A stretch of DNA of 64,000 nucleotides, taken from NCBI GenBank assembly GCA_934087065.1, contig CAKOIS010000005.1:13066-77065 (forward strand). The letters run 5' to 3'. The DNA is from an uncultured Bacilli bacterium (GTDB lineage: Bacteria > Bacillota_I > Bacilli_A > RF39 > UBA660). The translations under genes were made by a program, and so were the position numbers. Shown in pieces: positions 54,611-63,305 of the stretch. Under the pieces are notes generated by a model. That model saw only the letters and a list, made by a program, of their open reading frames with translations. It made no database searches and had not been told where the DNA came from. Positions within the stretch are counted from its first letter, which is position 1. Every line of letters begins with the position of its first letter.

Positions 54611-55619
54611 GATTAAGTTAGGACTTATATATGGTGGAGTGAGTACAGAACACGAAGTAAGCATATCTAGTTATGAAAGTATCCTAAAGAATATAGATAA
54701 AGATAAATATGAGATAACTAGTTTTTATATTTCCAAAGATGGAACTTGGTTTACAGATGGTAAAAGAGTAAAAGACGTGTTTAACTCACTTAAAAAAATG
54801 AATTGTGTTTTTCCTATACTTCATGGAAAAAACGGGGAAGACGGAAGTATTACAGGAATGTTAGAAATCATAGGCACACCTTATGTCGGATGTAAAACTT
54901 TATCTAGTGCAATATGTATGGATAAAGTAATTACTAAGAAACTTTTAGAAAAAGCTAATATTAGTGTCGCTAAATATATGTTTATAAAAAAGTTAAACGA
55001 AAACTTCTATTGGGTACAAGACAATTATGACTATGTTTTACTTGATAAAGAAATTCTTGATTTAAGTGTAAGCACACTTCTAAACTATCCAGTTGTTGTT
55101 AAACCAAGTAGAAGTGGCTCTTCCATTGGTGTATGTGTTGCAAATGATTATTTAGAGTTAGAAAATGCTATAAACGAAGCGAGTATATATGATGAGAAGA
55201 TACTAATTGAAGAATTTATTGATGGTAAAGAACTTGAAGTTGCAGTTTTAGGCAATAACGACTTAATAGTCTCTAACATAGGAAATATTATTCCTGATGA
55301 AATAGTATACTCATATAATTCAAAATACAAGAAAAACAGTAAAACTGTAGTACTTAATACAATTGAAGAAAACCTAGAAAGTAAAATTAAAAACATAGTA
55401 TTAACTACATATAAAGTGCTAGACTGTAGTGGACTAGCTAGAGTAGACTTGTTTCTTATTGGTAATGAAGTATTAGTAAACGAAGTAAATACTATGCCAG
55501 GCTTTACTAGTATTAGTATGTATCCTAAATTAATGGAAAGTATTAATATAAACTATACAGATTTAATAGATAGGTTAATTAGTTTAAGTTTAAACGACAA
55601 AAAACGCGATTTTTCTTAA
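54603..55619 (+). CDS. ddl: D-alanine--D-alanine ligase
   Basis: 338 residues, ATP-grasp. It starts MNKIKLGLIYGGVSTEHEVS, with FPILHGKNGEDGSITGMLEI, VKPSRSGSSIGV, EEFIDGKELEVAVLG and NEVNTMPGFTSISMYPKL. It makes the D-Ala-D-Ala end of the peptidoglycan stem peptide, so this organism has a cell wall pathway. No murF is next to it. Confidence 0.95.
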   Translation: MNKIKLGLIYGGVSTEHEVSISSYESILKNIDKDKYEITSFYISKDGTWFTDGKRVKDVFNSLKKMNCVFPILHGKNGEDGSITGMLEIIGTPYVGCKTLSSAICMDKVITKKLLEKANISVAKYMFIKKLNENFYWVQDNYDYVLLDKEILDLSVSTLLNYPVVVKPSRSGSSIGVCVANDYLELENAINEASIYDEKILIEEFIDGKELEVAVLGNNDLIVSNIGNIIPDEIVYSYNSKYKKNSKTVVLNTIEENLESKIKNIVLTTYKVLDCSGLARVDLFLIGNEVLVNEVNTMPGFTSISMYPKLMESININYTDLIDRLISLSLNDKKRDFS

Positions 55620-55654
55620 TTTAAAAGTGTTATCATTTATTTGAGGTGAAGTGT

Positions 55655-55945
55655 ATGTTAAAAGAAAGAATACTTTTGATTTTGTCTATTTTAGTAATAG
55701 CTTTTAGTGTTGTAGTTATATATTTTAAGATGGAGTACATTACTAGAAAAGAGTTAAAAGTTATAATTTTAAAAGATTTAAGTACTAAAAAAGAGAATTT
55801 AAACAACTATAAAGTTAAGTTTTTAAAGGAAGGTGAAACTTATATTTATAAGATAAACTTTAAGTATGAAAATAATGAGTACCATTATGAAGTTAACGCT
55901 AAAAATGGGTATATTTTACTAAGTGATAAGGTTAGTGAAATTTGA
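55655..55945 (+). CDS. Membrane-anchored PepSY-like protein
   Basis: 96 residues from ATG 55655 (GAGGTGAAG upstream). An N-terminal membrane segment (ILLILSILVIAFSVVVIYF) is followed by one PepSY-like domain: LKVIILKDLSTKKENLNNY, then YKINFKYENNEYHYEVNAKNG. PepSY domains often inhibit secreted peptidases; the role here is inferred from that family only. The stop overlaps the next promoter. Confidence 0.7.
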   Translation: MLKERILLILSILVIAFSVVVIYFKMEYITRKELKVIILKDLSTKKENLNNYKVKFLKEGETYIYKINFKYENNEYHYEVNAKNGYILLSDKVSEI

Positions 55946-55970
55946 CAATTAAACTCGCTTGTGCTAGAAT
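55942..55970 (+). promoter_or_regulatory. Promoter of the 55993 gene
   Basis: TTGACA (55942-55947, overlapping the previous stop codon) and TAGAAT (55965-55970), 17-nt spacer. Confidence 0.65.
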
Positions 55971-55992
55971 AATGCATATTTGAGGTGGTAAT

Positions 55993-56838
55993 ATGGAAAA
56001 AGAAATATTAAATCGTTATTTACCAGGGGACTTGGAATTTAAGTTCTATGGTTGCTCTAGTAGTGAGTTCAAAAGTTATATTAAAGCTTTAATGGATGAT
56101 GTTAATAATATATTTGATAATTATGACGTTATAAGTGATGAGGAGTATATAAGAATTTTAAGTAGATTTGTTCTAGTTAAAACTGATGAAGAGATGTGTG
56201 AGAAAACTATCTATGACTCATGGACTCCAATTGGAGGGTATGACTATCATAGCGAGTTATACTATGATGATATAGTAAAAAACAAGAATGTTATTACAAA
56301 AAATGATATGATAGACTTATATAATTTTGTAAATGATACTGATTATAAATATTTAACTACCCTTAAAACTAAAATGAAATATAGTTATCATATGAGTGAT
56401 GGCTGGGGTAAAGATAGAGACGAGATAGTAACTCCAACAAGAGTAGATATTATTATTTTGACTAGTGAAATGTTAGATAGAAATAAAATTTATACAAAGA
56501 AAGAAATACAAGAGTTAGTTGATAGTAAGAGAATATTTGTAATTGCTAGTAATAAGATGGAAATTAAAAGAAAAGATATTCCAAATGATACAGAAGAATT
56601 TCATGAGTTTGGAATAGATAAAAAAAGTACAGAATATAAAAAAGCGTATGTTAAATTTCTTAAAAGCAAAATATCTAAAGAAGAGTTATTTAAAACTATT
56701 AAATTATGCTTAATGGACATAAGGAAATATTTTTATAAATCAAATGAAGACTGGGAAAGTTTTAGAGAAACTTGTATGTATGATGAAATGGAAGAGTTGT
56801 ATGCTAAAAAGTTTAGATATCAAAGAACTTGGAAATAA
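55993..56838 (+). CDS. Hypothetical soluble protein (281 aa)
   Basis: Starts MEKEILNRYLPGDLEFKFYG after GAGGTGG. A charged, mixed alpha/beta protein with no signal peptide, membrane segment or recognised motif; Tyr- and Asp-rich stretches (GGYDYHSELYYDD) are conspicuous. Own promoter and terminator, so monocistronic. Function is unknown. Confidence 0.7.
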   Translation: MEKEILNRYLPGDLEFKFYGCSSSEFKSYIKALMDDVNNIFDNYDVISDEEYIRILSRFVLVKTDEEMCEKTIYDSWTPIGGYDYHSELYYDDIVKNKNVITKNDMIDLYNFVNDTDYKYLTTLKTKMKYSYHMSDGWGKDRDEIVTPTRVDIIILTSEMLDRNKIYTKKEIQELVDSKRIFVIASNKMEIKRKDIPNDTEEFHEFGIDKKSTEYKKAYVKFLKSKISKEELFKTIKLCLMDIRKYFYKSNEDWESFRETCMYDEMEELYAKKFRYQRTWK

Positions 56839-56842
56839 TTTT

Positions 56843-56872
56843 AAAAAGGGATAGAAACTATCCTTTTTTTTT
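56843..56872 (+). terminator. Intrinsic terminator
   Basis: GGGATAG (56848-56854) pairs with CTATCCT (56858-56864) across AAA, followed by a run of T. Confidence 0.75.
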
Positions 56873-56899
56873 GGTATAATTAATTCGGAGGAAAAAATT

Positions 56900-58078
56900 A
56901 TGAAAATATTAAGTGTTAATGCTGGAAGCAGCAGTTTAAAGTTTCAAATGTATGAAATGCCAGAAGAAAAAGTTTTAATAAGTGGCGTATTTGAAAGAAT
57001 TGGTATAGAAAATAGTTTTTATACTATAAAATTAAATGGAGAAAAAATTAAGAAAGAAGCGGTTTTAAATAATCATACTGATGCAGTTAAGATTTTAACT
57101 AATGAGCTACTAGAAAATAATATAGTAAGTGATTTAAGCGAGATTAAAGCAATTGGACATAGAATGGTTCATGGTGGAGAAAAGTACGCTAGTAGTGTTC
57201 TTTTAACAGAAGACGTTATTAAAACAGTTGAAGAGTTAAGTGATTTAGCGCCACTTCATAACCCAGCTAACTTAGTTGGTGTACGTGCATTTAAGGAAGT
57301 TATTCCTTCTGCAGTTGCTGTTGGTGTATTTGATACAGCTTTCCATCAAACTATGGAAGAAGAGAATTTCTTATATCCAGTACCTTATGAATGGTATAAA
57401 GAGTATGGTGTAAGAAAATATGGCTTTCACGGAACAAGTCATAAATATGTAAGTGAAAAAATGGCTAGTATTTTAGGTAAAGAAGAAACAAAAATTATTA
57501 CTTGTCATATAGGAAATGGTGGCTCTTTAGCAGCTGTTAAGAATGGAAAATGCATAGATACTTCTATGGGATTTACACCAAATGCTGGTATAATTATGGG
57601 TTCTAGAAGTGGAGATATAGACGCTAGTTTAATACCTTTTGTTATGAAAAAAACTGGTATGAATATTAGTGAAATAGATAACGCTTTAAATAAAAAGAGT
57701 GGATTACTTGGAATAAGTGGAGTTAGTAGTGACTCAAGAGATATAGAAGATGGTATAAAATCAGGAAATGATAGATGCAAACTTGCACAAGAGATGTATG
57801 TTAATAAAATAGTTAAGTATATTGCTGAATACTATGTAGAGTTAAATGGCGCAGATGCTATTGTATTTACTGCAGGTGTTGGCGAAAACTCAATTAGTAC
57901 TAGAAAGCAAATAATAGATAAGTTAGCTTGTCTTGGTATTAAGTTGGATGAACAAAGGAATAACGTAAGAGCAGAAGTTGCATTAATTAGTACAGATGAC
58001 TCTAGTGTTAAAGTTTATGTAATACCAACAGACGAAGAAGTTATGATAGCAAGAGATACTTATAAGTTAGCTAGTTAG
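56900..58078 (+). CDS. ackA: Acetate kinase
   Basis: 392 residues, ASKHA fold. It starts MKILSVNAGSSSLKFQMY and has HRMVHGGEKY, GVFDTAFHQTM, YGFHGTSHKYV, CHIGNGGSLAAVKNGKCIDT, GFTPNAGIIMGSRSGDID and FTAGVGENS. It converts acetyl phosphate and ADP to acetate and ATP, the typical energy step of a fermenter. pta is not adjacent. GGAGG precedes the ATG. Confidence 0.97.
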   Translation: MKILSVNAGSSSLKFQMYEMPEEKVLISGVFERIGIENSFYTIKLNGEKIKKEAVLNNHTDAVKILTNELLENNIVSDLSEIKAIGHRMVHGGEKYASSVLLTEDVIKTVEELSDLAPLHNPANLVGVRAFKEVIPSAVAVGVFDTAFHQTMEEENFLYPVPYEWYKEYGVRKYGFHGTSHKYVSEKMASILGKEETKIITCHIGNGGSLAAVKNGKCIDTSMGFTPNAGIIMGSRSGDIDASLIPFVMKKTGMNISEIDNALNKKSGLLGISGVSSDSRDIEDGIKSGNDRCKLAQEMYVNKIVKYIAEYYVELNGADAIVFTAGVGENSISTRKQIIDKLACLGIKLDEQRNNVRAEVALISTDDSSVKVYVIPTDEEVMIARDTYKLAS

Positions 58079-58089
58079 AAAGAGTTATT

Positions 58090-59052
58090 ATGAAGAAAGA
58101 AACTTTAAAGAAAATATATAGTGAAATTAAGAAATATGATTTAATATATATTGTTAGACATATTGGACCAGATCCAGATGCGATTAGTAGTCAAATTGCA
58201 TTAAGAGATGCTATTAAACTTACTTTTCCAGAAAAATCTGTGTATGCTTTTGGAGCAAGTGTTTCAAAATTCAAGTATATTGGACATATTGATAAAGCTA
58301 TAGACTTTGACTATGAAAAAGCGCTTGTAATAACTTTAGATATTCCTAATAAAGCTAGAATTGATGGATTAACCGTTGATAAATTTAAACATGTTATTAA
58401 AATAGATCATCACCCATTTGTAGAAGATTTTGGTGGAATTGAATATATTGACATAGAGGCTTGCTCTACTTCAGAGATATTACTTGATTTAATAAATAAT
58501 ACTAGACTTAAAATAAATGATAGTATTGCAAGGTGTTTACTTATTGGTATAGTAAGTGATTCTAATAGATTTTTGTTTAATCCAGTTAACGAAAATATAT
58601 TCTTTAAAGTAGGAGATTTAATTAAAAAATATAAACTTAATATACAAAGCATATATACAGATATTTACATGAGACCAATGAGTGAGATAAGACTTATGGG
58701 TTATATTGCATCAAATTTGAAAGTTACTAAAAATAAGTTTGCCTATATAATACTTGAAAATGACATAGTTGCATCATTTAATGCAGATGCATCTAGTGCT
58801 TCTAATATGGTTAATGATTTTTCAAATATTGAAGAATTTGTTGTATGGTTATTTGTGACGTATGATGCTAAAAATGCTGTATATAAAGTAAATATAAGAA
58901 GTAGAGGACCAGTGATAAATAAATTAGCTGCTAAATATAATGGTGGAGGACACATCTATAGTAGTGGTGCTAGAGTTAAAACTAAGGAAGAGTTAAACAA
59001 CTTAATAGTTGACTACGATAACTTGTGTAAAGATTATTTGAAAAACAACTAG
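58090..59052 (+). CDS. nrnA: DHH-DHHA1 phosphoesterase (NrnA-like)
   Basis: 320 residues. DHH-family metal motifs are HIGPDPDAISSQIAL, ITLDIPNKARIDG, KIDHHPFVEDFG and GIVSDSNRFLF; the DHHA1 domain ends with NGGGHIYSSGARV (substrate-binding GGGH). NrnA degrades short RNAs and dephosphorylates pAp, and relatives hydrolyse pApA made from c-di-AMP, which fits cdaA nearby. The exact substrate is inferred. Confidence 0.9.
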   Translation: MKKETLKKIYSEIKKYDLIYIVRHIGPDPDAISSQIALRDAIKLTFPEKSVYAFGASVSKFKYIGHIDKAIDFDYEKALVITLDIPNKARIDGLTVDKFKHVIKIDHHPFVEDFGGIEYIDIEACSTSEILLDLINNTRLKINDSIARCLLIGIVSDSNRFLFNPVNENIFFKVGDLIKKYKLNIQSIYTDIYMRPMSEIRLMGYIASNLKVTKNKFAYIILENDIVASFNADASSASNMVNDFSNIEEFVVWLFVTYDAKNAVYKVNIRSRGPVINKLAAKYNGGGHIYSSGARVKTKEELNNLIVDYDNLCKDYLKNN

Positions 59053-59079
59053 AAGTATTTAGTATACTTCTAGTTTTTG
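59047..59079 (+). terminator. Terminator of ackA-nrnA
   Basis: AACTAGAAGTAT (59047-59058) pairs with ATACTTCTAGTT (59064-59075), 12 bp, followed by TTTT. Confidence 0.85.
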
Positions 59080-59161
59080 TAAATTATTTGTAAATGGTAT
59101 ACTCTAACTATTTAAAATAAAATAGATTTGTTGTATACTAAAATAGAAGGAAGTGTATAAA

Positions 59162-60205
59162 ATGAAAAATTTAAAAAAACTATTTATTTTAGTTATCAGC
59201 GTACTTCTTATTACTGGTTGTGGTAAAGATAAATTACCTGGTAACAATAAAAGAGAAGAAGATAAAGAAACTAAGAAATTACAGATAGTGGATGAAAGTA
59301 AAGACACTAGAAGTTATGCAGTAATGATTAATAATAACCACCAAGCTTGGCCTCATGCAGGACTACAAGAAAGTTACTTAAATTACGAAATTATTACTGA
59401 GGGTGGAATAACTAGATTTTTAGCTTTATTTAGAGATACTATACCTGAGAAAATAGGCTCAATTAGAAGTAGTAGAATTTACTTCTTAGATTATGCTATG
59501 GAAAATGATGCGATTTATGTTCACTGGGGAGGAAGTAAAGAAGCTTATAGCGATATTAATTCTTTAAAGATAAACCATATAGATGGAATGGACTATGAAG
59601 GAAAATATTTCTTTAGAGATAAGACTCTTAACCGAGCATATGAACACACTGGTTTTACTAAAGGAAGTATGCTAAAAGAAGCAGCAACCGCTCTTGGATT
59701 TAAGACTACTACTGATAAAGGACTACTACTTAACTATAGTGTAGACGAAATAGACTTAAGTAAGATGGATGGTGCACTAAAGGCTGATGACGTGGAAATT
59801 GAGTACTCAAATTATCAAACAACAAAATATAAATATGATAGTGAAAATAAAGTATACTTAAGAAGCATGAGTGGGGAAGCACACACTGACTTAGTGACTG
59901 GAAAACAATATACAACAAAGAATATAATTACATATCAAGTTAAAAACTCAAGCTACGACTCATACGGAAGACAAGAGTTAGACAACATTGGAAGTGGAGA
60001 AGGCTACTATATAAGTAACGGGTATGCTGTTCCAATTAGTTGGGAAAAGACTTGTAGAAGTTGTAAAACTGTATATAAATATAAAGATGGACAAGAAATT
60101 AAAATGAATGATGGTAATACATGGATACAGATACAACCTTTAAATAAAGTATTAGATATTACAGGTAATAAAGAAAATAGTAATAATAATAGTAGTGAAG
60201 AATAA
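59162..60205 (+). CDS. DUF3048 (YerB-like) lipoprotein
   Basis: 347 residues from ATG 59162 (GAAGGAAG upstream). The lipoprotein signal ends VLLITGC. The DUF3048 core has YAVMINNNHQAWPHAGLQ, YEIITEGGITRFLALF, IGSIRSSRIYFLDYA, VHWGGSKEAY, and the C-terminal domain has ITYQVKNSSYD and KTCRSCKTVYKYKDGQEIKM. This secreted family is found in Bacilli and Clostridia; YerB function is poorly known, probably at the cell envelope. Confidence 0.88.
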   Translation: MKNLKKLFILVISVLLITGCGKDKLPGNNKREEDKETKKLQIVDESKDTRSYAVMINNNHQAWPHAGLQESYLNYEIITEGGITRFLALFRDTIPEKIGSIRSSRIYFLDYAMENDAIYVHWGGSKEAYSDINSLKINHIDGMDYEGKYFFRDKTLNRAYEHTGFTKGSMLKEAATALGFKTTTDKGLLLNYSVDEIDLSKMDGALKADDVEIEYSNYQTTKYKYDSENKVYLRSMSGEAHTDLVTGKQYTTKNIITYQVKNSSYDSYGRQELDNIGSGEGYYISNGYAVPISWEKTCRSCKTVYKYKDGQEIKMNDGNTWIQIQPLNKVLDITGNKENSNNNSSEE

Positions 60206-60212
60206 AATAATA

Positions 60213-60241
60213 TTGAAATAATCTCTAATATTTGATAAAAT
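60213..60241 (+). promoter_or_regulatory. Promoter of the 60266 gene
   Basis: TTGAAA (60213-60218) and TAAAAT (60236-60241), 17-nt spacer. Confidence 0.7.
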
Positions 60242-60265
60242 AGAGATATAATAAGGAGGAACATT

Positions 60266-60802
60266 ATGAATAGTGTGATGAATTTTTTAGCAGATTATTA
60301 TATTTGGTTTTTTGTAGCAGCTTTACTTTTAAGCTTTGCATTAATAGGATTTATAATTGATACTAAAAAGAAACAAAAAAATGAATTTAAAGGAGAAAGC
60401 ATAGAAACAACTAATAATGCACCAACTAGTACACCTGAAGTAATTGGAGAAACTGTTAACGTTGGACCTGAGGCTGTACTAGGTGGAAGTAATACTACTA
60501 CATTAGAAAGTGTAAACCCAGCACCAGTAAGTGATGAGACTATGGAAATAAATGATATACCAATTAATGAAGTTAGTACACCAGTAGAAAATGTAAATCA
60601 AACAGTTGAACCTATAAATCAAACACCTACTGAAAATATTACAATTGGTTCACCAATAACTAGTGAAGACTATAAGCCTGTTGAACCTCAATTTGAAGAG
60701 TTAAATATACCAGAAGCTCCAGAAGCACCTGTACAAAATGATAGTTCACAAGTTTTAGAATCACTTAGTTTTGATGATAATGACGAAAACAAGAATGCGT
60801 AA
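60266..60802 (+). CDS. Single-pass membrane protein with Pro/Glu-rich tail
   Basis: 178 residues. A membrane segment (YIWFFVAALLLSFALIGFII, about residues 12-31) is followed by about 140 residues that are Thr, Pro, Glu and Asn-rich and probably disordered (TPVENVNQTVEPINQTPTE). AAGGAGG precedes the ATG. A terminator follows. Function is unknown. Confidence 0.75.
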   Translation: MNSVMNFLADYYIWFFVAALLLSFALIGFIIDTKKKQKNEFKGESIETTNNAPTSTPEVIGETVNVGPEAVLGGSNTTTLESVNPAPVSDETMEINDIPINEVSTPVENVNQTVEPINQTPTENITIGSPITSEDYKPVEPQFEELNIPEAPEAPVQNDSSQVLESLSFDDNDENKNA

Positions 60803-60821
60803 ACTTTATGTTTAATATTTT

Positions 60822-60849
60822 AAAAGATATAGTAATTATATCTTTTTTA
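60822..60849 (+). terminator. Intrinsic terminator
   Basis: AAAAGATATA (60822-60831) pairs with TATATCTTTT (60837-60846), followed by TTT. Confidence 0.75.
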
Positions 60850-60886
60850 TTATATAATAATAGTATAGATGTAAAGGAGAGATATT

Positions 60887-61732
60887 ATGTCATTAGGAGA
60901 AATTTATACAATATTTACAAAAGTACTAGATGTAGCTATTTTATGGTTTATATTTTACTATATCTTAAAGTACATAAGAAAGAATGTTAAATTAACATTA
61001 ATATTTAAGGGAGTTTTAATAATTGTCTTACTAAAATTAGTAAGTGTATGGTTAGATTTAAATACAGTGGGAGTATTACTTGAATATGTTATTGAAAGTG
61101 TACCAATTGCTATAATAGTACTTTTCCAACCTGAAATTAGAAATGTACTTGAAAGTATTGGTAGAAGTCAACTTTTAGGCAGACATAAAGTTTTAACAGT
61201 TGATGAAAGAGAAAAAGTAGTGTATGAAATAATGCAAGCTGTTGAATATATGAAAAGAAATAGAATTGGAGCATTAATGGTTATTGAAAGAGATTATAGT
61301 CTTAGTCAATATATAGAAAATGCTAATAAGTTGTATGCTGATATAAGTAGTGAACTACTAATTAGTATATTCTTCCCAAATAACCCACTACATGATGGAG
61401 CAGTTATAATTGAAGGAGATAGAATTTCATGTGCAGGAAGTGTTTTACCAACAAGTATGAACCAAAGCATAAGTAAAAGATTAGGTACAAGACACCGTGC
61501 TGCTTTAGGTATAGCTGAAGTAAGTGATGCAATAAGCGTTGTAGTTAGTGAAGAAACAGGACGTGTTAGTATTGCAATGGATGGAGAATTAAACTACAAT
61601 TTAACACTAGAAGATGCAAGAATGATGCTAATTGAAGGCTTACAACCTAAAAAAGAAACTTTCTTTGATGCAGAAAGTAACCTACCAGAAGAAATGGAGG
61701 AAGTAAATAATGAACAAAAAGAACAAAACTAA
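60887..61732 (+). CDS. cdaA: Diadenylate cyclase CdaA
   Basis: 281 residues. Three N-terminal membrane segments (residues 1-80) precede the DAC domain: PLHDGAVIIEGDRISCAGSV (DGA motif) and GTRHRAALGIAEVSDA (RHR motif), the two active-site motifs that make c-di-AMP from two ATP. AAAGGAGAG lies upstream. It overlaps cdaR by 23 nt. The usual third gene, glmM, does not follow within the window. Confidence 0.96.
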   Translation: MSLGEIYTIFTKVLDVAILWFIFYYILKYIRKNVKLTLIFKGVLIIVLLKLVSVWLDLNTVGVLLEYVIESVPIAIIVLFQPEIRNVLESIGRSQLLGRHKVLTVDEREKVVYEIMQAVEYMKRNRIGALMVIERDYSLSQYIENANKLYADISSELLISIFFPNNPLHDGAVIIEGDRISCAGSVLPTSMNQSISKRLGTRHRAALGIAEVSDAISVVVSEETGRVSIAMDGELNYNLTLEDARMMLIEGLQPKKETFFDAESNLPEEMEEVNNEQKEQN

Positions 61733-63083
61733 AGAAAAATTTATAGTAAAGATAATTAAAAGTATTGCTAGTTTCTTTGACAAAATACTCATCACACCAA
61801 TTAGTAAAGTAGCTTATGCTATAAAAGATAAAATGAATTTTAGAAGCGGATTTATAGATAGACTACTTAATAAACCAAACGTGCTATTATATTTATCTTT
61901 AATACTAGCGTTTACTTTCTTCTTGTCAGTACAAAATAATTTCATAAATTTTAGTGATACTAAAGCGATAACAATGCCTAACTTGCCAGTTGAAGTTGAA
62001 TATAATGACGAAGCTTATGTAGTAGAAGGATTACCCGATAAAGTAAACTTAGTATTGACTGGTAAAAAAAGTGAGTTATATTTAGCTGAACAATATGGAG
62101 ACCATAAAGTAAGCTTAGATTTAACTGGATTAGAAGCTGGTACACATAAAGTAACACTTGACTATAATAATCCAATTAGAAAGTTAAATTACATACTAGA
62201 CCCAGGAACAGTAACAATTATGATATATCCTAAAGTAAGTGAAGTTAGAACTTTATCTATAGATGTAATTAATACCGATAAACTAAACGAAACACTAGTA
62301 GTTAGTAATGTACTACTTGATAGAAATGATGTTATTATAAAGAGTTATAAAGAAAAACTAAATACAGTAGCTAACGTAAAAGCAATAGTAGACGTAAATA
62401 CTTTAAATGCTACTGAAAGTGGTACTTATACAATAGATAACGTTAAATTAGTAGCGTATGATGATAAAGGTAAAGAAATAAGTGGAATAGAAGTAGTACC
62501 AAATCAAGTAACAGCAACAGTTACAATTACAAGTCCTAGTAAGACAGTACCACTTAGAATAGTACCAGTTGGAGAAGTAAGAAGTGGCAGCGCTATTAGT
62601 AGTATAACAAGTAGTGTAACAAACGTAACAGTTTACGCTGACGAGACAATATTACAAGACTTAAATTACATTGAAGTAGAAATAGATGTAGAAGGACTTA
62701 GTACTAATAAGACTTATCAAAAAGTTATAAATAAACCACAAGGAACAAGAAGTATAAGTGATACATCAGTAACAATAAATGTTACAATGGAAGAAGAAAC
62801 AAGTAAAGACTTTGAAGGACTTACTGTTGAAACAGAAGGACTTAATGAGAAGTTTAAAGCAAGTGGGGCTAGTGCTAGTGATGCTCAAGTAACAGTAACA
62901 GTTAAAGGTGTTGGAAGTTTACTAGAAAGCCTAGAACCTACTGACATAAAAGCATATGTTGACTTAAGTAGCGTAACTGAACCTGGCGTATATACTGTTC
63001 CGGTATTCGTTACAGGAAGCGATGTAAAACTTACTTATACAAGTAAAGTAAAACAAATCAACGTAGTAGTACAAAATAAGTAA
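61710..63083 (+). CDS. cdaR: CdaR (YbbR-domain regulator of CdaA)
   Basis: 457 residues. An N-terminal membrane segment (LYLSLILAFTFFLSVQN, around residue 60) is preceded by an unusually long basic cytoplasmic region of about 55 residues. About four YbbR-like extracytoplasmic repeats follow, each with a VxYxxxxYxVxGLPDKVNLVLTG-type or VxVxGxGSLLESLEP-type core. CdaR modulates CdaA at the membrane. Confidence 0.93.
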   Translation: MNKKNKTKEKFIVKIIKSIASFFDKILITPISKVAYAIKDKMNFRSGFIDRLLNKPNVLLYLSLILAFTFFLSVQNNFINFSDTKAITMPNLPVEVEYNDEAYVVEGLPDKVNLVLTGKKSELYLAEQYGDHKVSLDLTGLEAGTHKVTLDYNNPIRKLNYILDPGTVTIMIYPKVSEVRTLSIDVINTDKLNETLVVSNVLLDRNDVIIKSYKEKLNTVANVKAIVDVNTLNATESGTYTIDNVKLVAYDDKGKEISGIEVVPNQVTATVTITSPSKTVPLRIVPVGEVRSGSAISSITSSVTNVTVYADETILQDLNYIEVEIDVEGLSTNKTYQKVINKPQGTRSISDTSVTINVTMEEETSKDFEGLTVETEGLNEKFKASGASASDAQVTVTVKGVGSLLESLEPTDIKAYVDLSSVTEPGVYTVPVFVTGSDVKLTYTSKVKQINVVVQNK

Positions 63084-63090
63084 AACAGTT

Positions 63091-63120
63091 AAAAAGCACT
63101 TGAAAAAGAGTGCTTTTTTT
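63091..63120 (+). terminator. Terminator of cdaA-cdaR overlapping the cassette D promoter
   Basis: AAAAAGCACT (63091-63100) pairs with AGTGCTTTTT (63109-63118), then T. The TTGAAA -35 box of cassette D (63100-63105) lies in its loop. Confidence 0.8.
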
Positions 63121-63158
63121 GATATCATTAATTATGTAATAAAGATAGGAGATAACAT

Positions 63159-63218
63159 ATGAAAGATACATTTTCAGTACAAAATAAACTACAAAATGGG
63201 GGGGGGTTATTTAAATAG
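63159..63218 (+). CDS. Leader peptide of cassette D (short form)
   Basis: MKDTFSVQNKLQNGGGLLFK, stop TAG 63216-63218 right after the nine-G run. With eight G the frame would run on to a TAA in the terminator loop, as in copy C. Confidence 0.5.
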   Translation: MKDTFSVQNKLQNGGGLFK

Positions 63219-63251
63219 TATAAATAACTATAGTTTTTCATGTGCAATTAA

Positions 63252-63279
63252 ATGGATAGAATAAGTCTACCCATTTTTT
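63252..63279 (+). terminator. Attenuator-type terminator of cassette D
   Basis: ATGGATAGA (63252-63260) with TCTACCCAT (63266-63274), one mismatch, followed by TTTTT. Confidence 0.65.
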
Positions 63280-63305
63280 GTTGTGTAAGAAAGGGATGAA
63301 TAAAA

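Larger units (their letters stand above)
63100..63279 (+). promoter_or_regulatory. Surface-cassette leader element, copy D (closed G-run frame)
   Basis: TTGAAA (63100-63105) and TATCAT (63123-63128), 17-nt spacer; GATAGGAG ribosome site; leader ATG 63159; nine G (63198-63206); hairpin GTTATTTA/TAAATAAC (63206-63213 with 63221-63228); CATATGAAA (63156-63164) pairing with TTTCATGTG (63236-63244) through one T-G pair; terminator 63252-63279. The 5' part matches copy A, the middle matches copy C exactly over about 57 nt, and the 3' part matches copy A. Confidence 0.75.

Noticed and set aside
60808..60990. 60-codon ORF before cdaA
   Set aside because: It runs through a terminator hairpin (60822-60849) and overlaps cdaA in another frame; no ribosome site.
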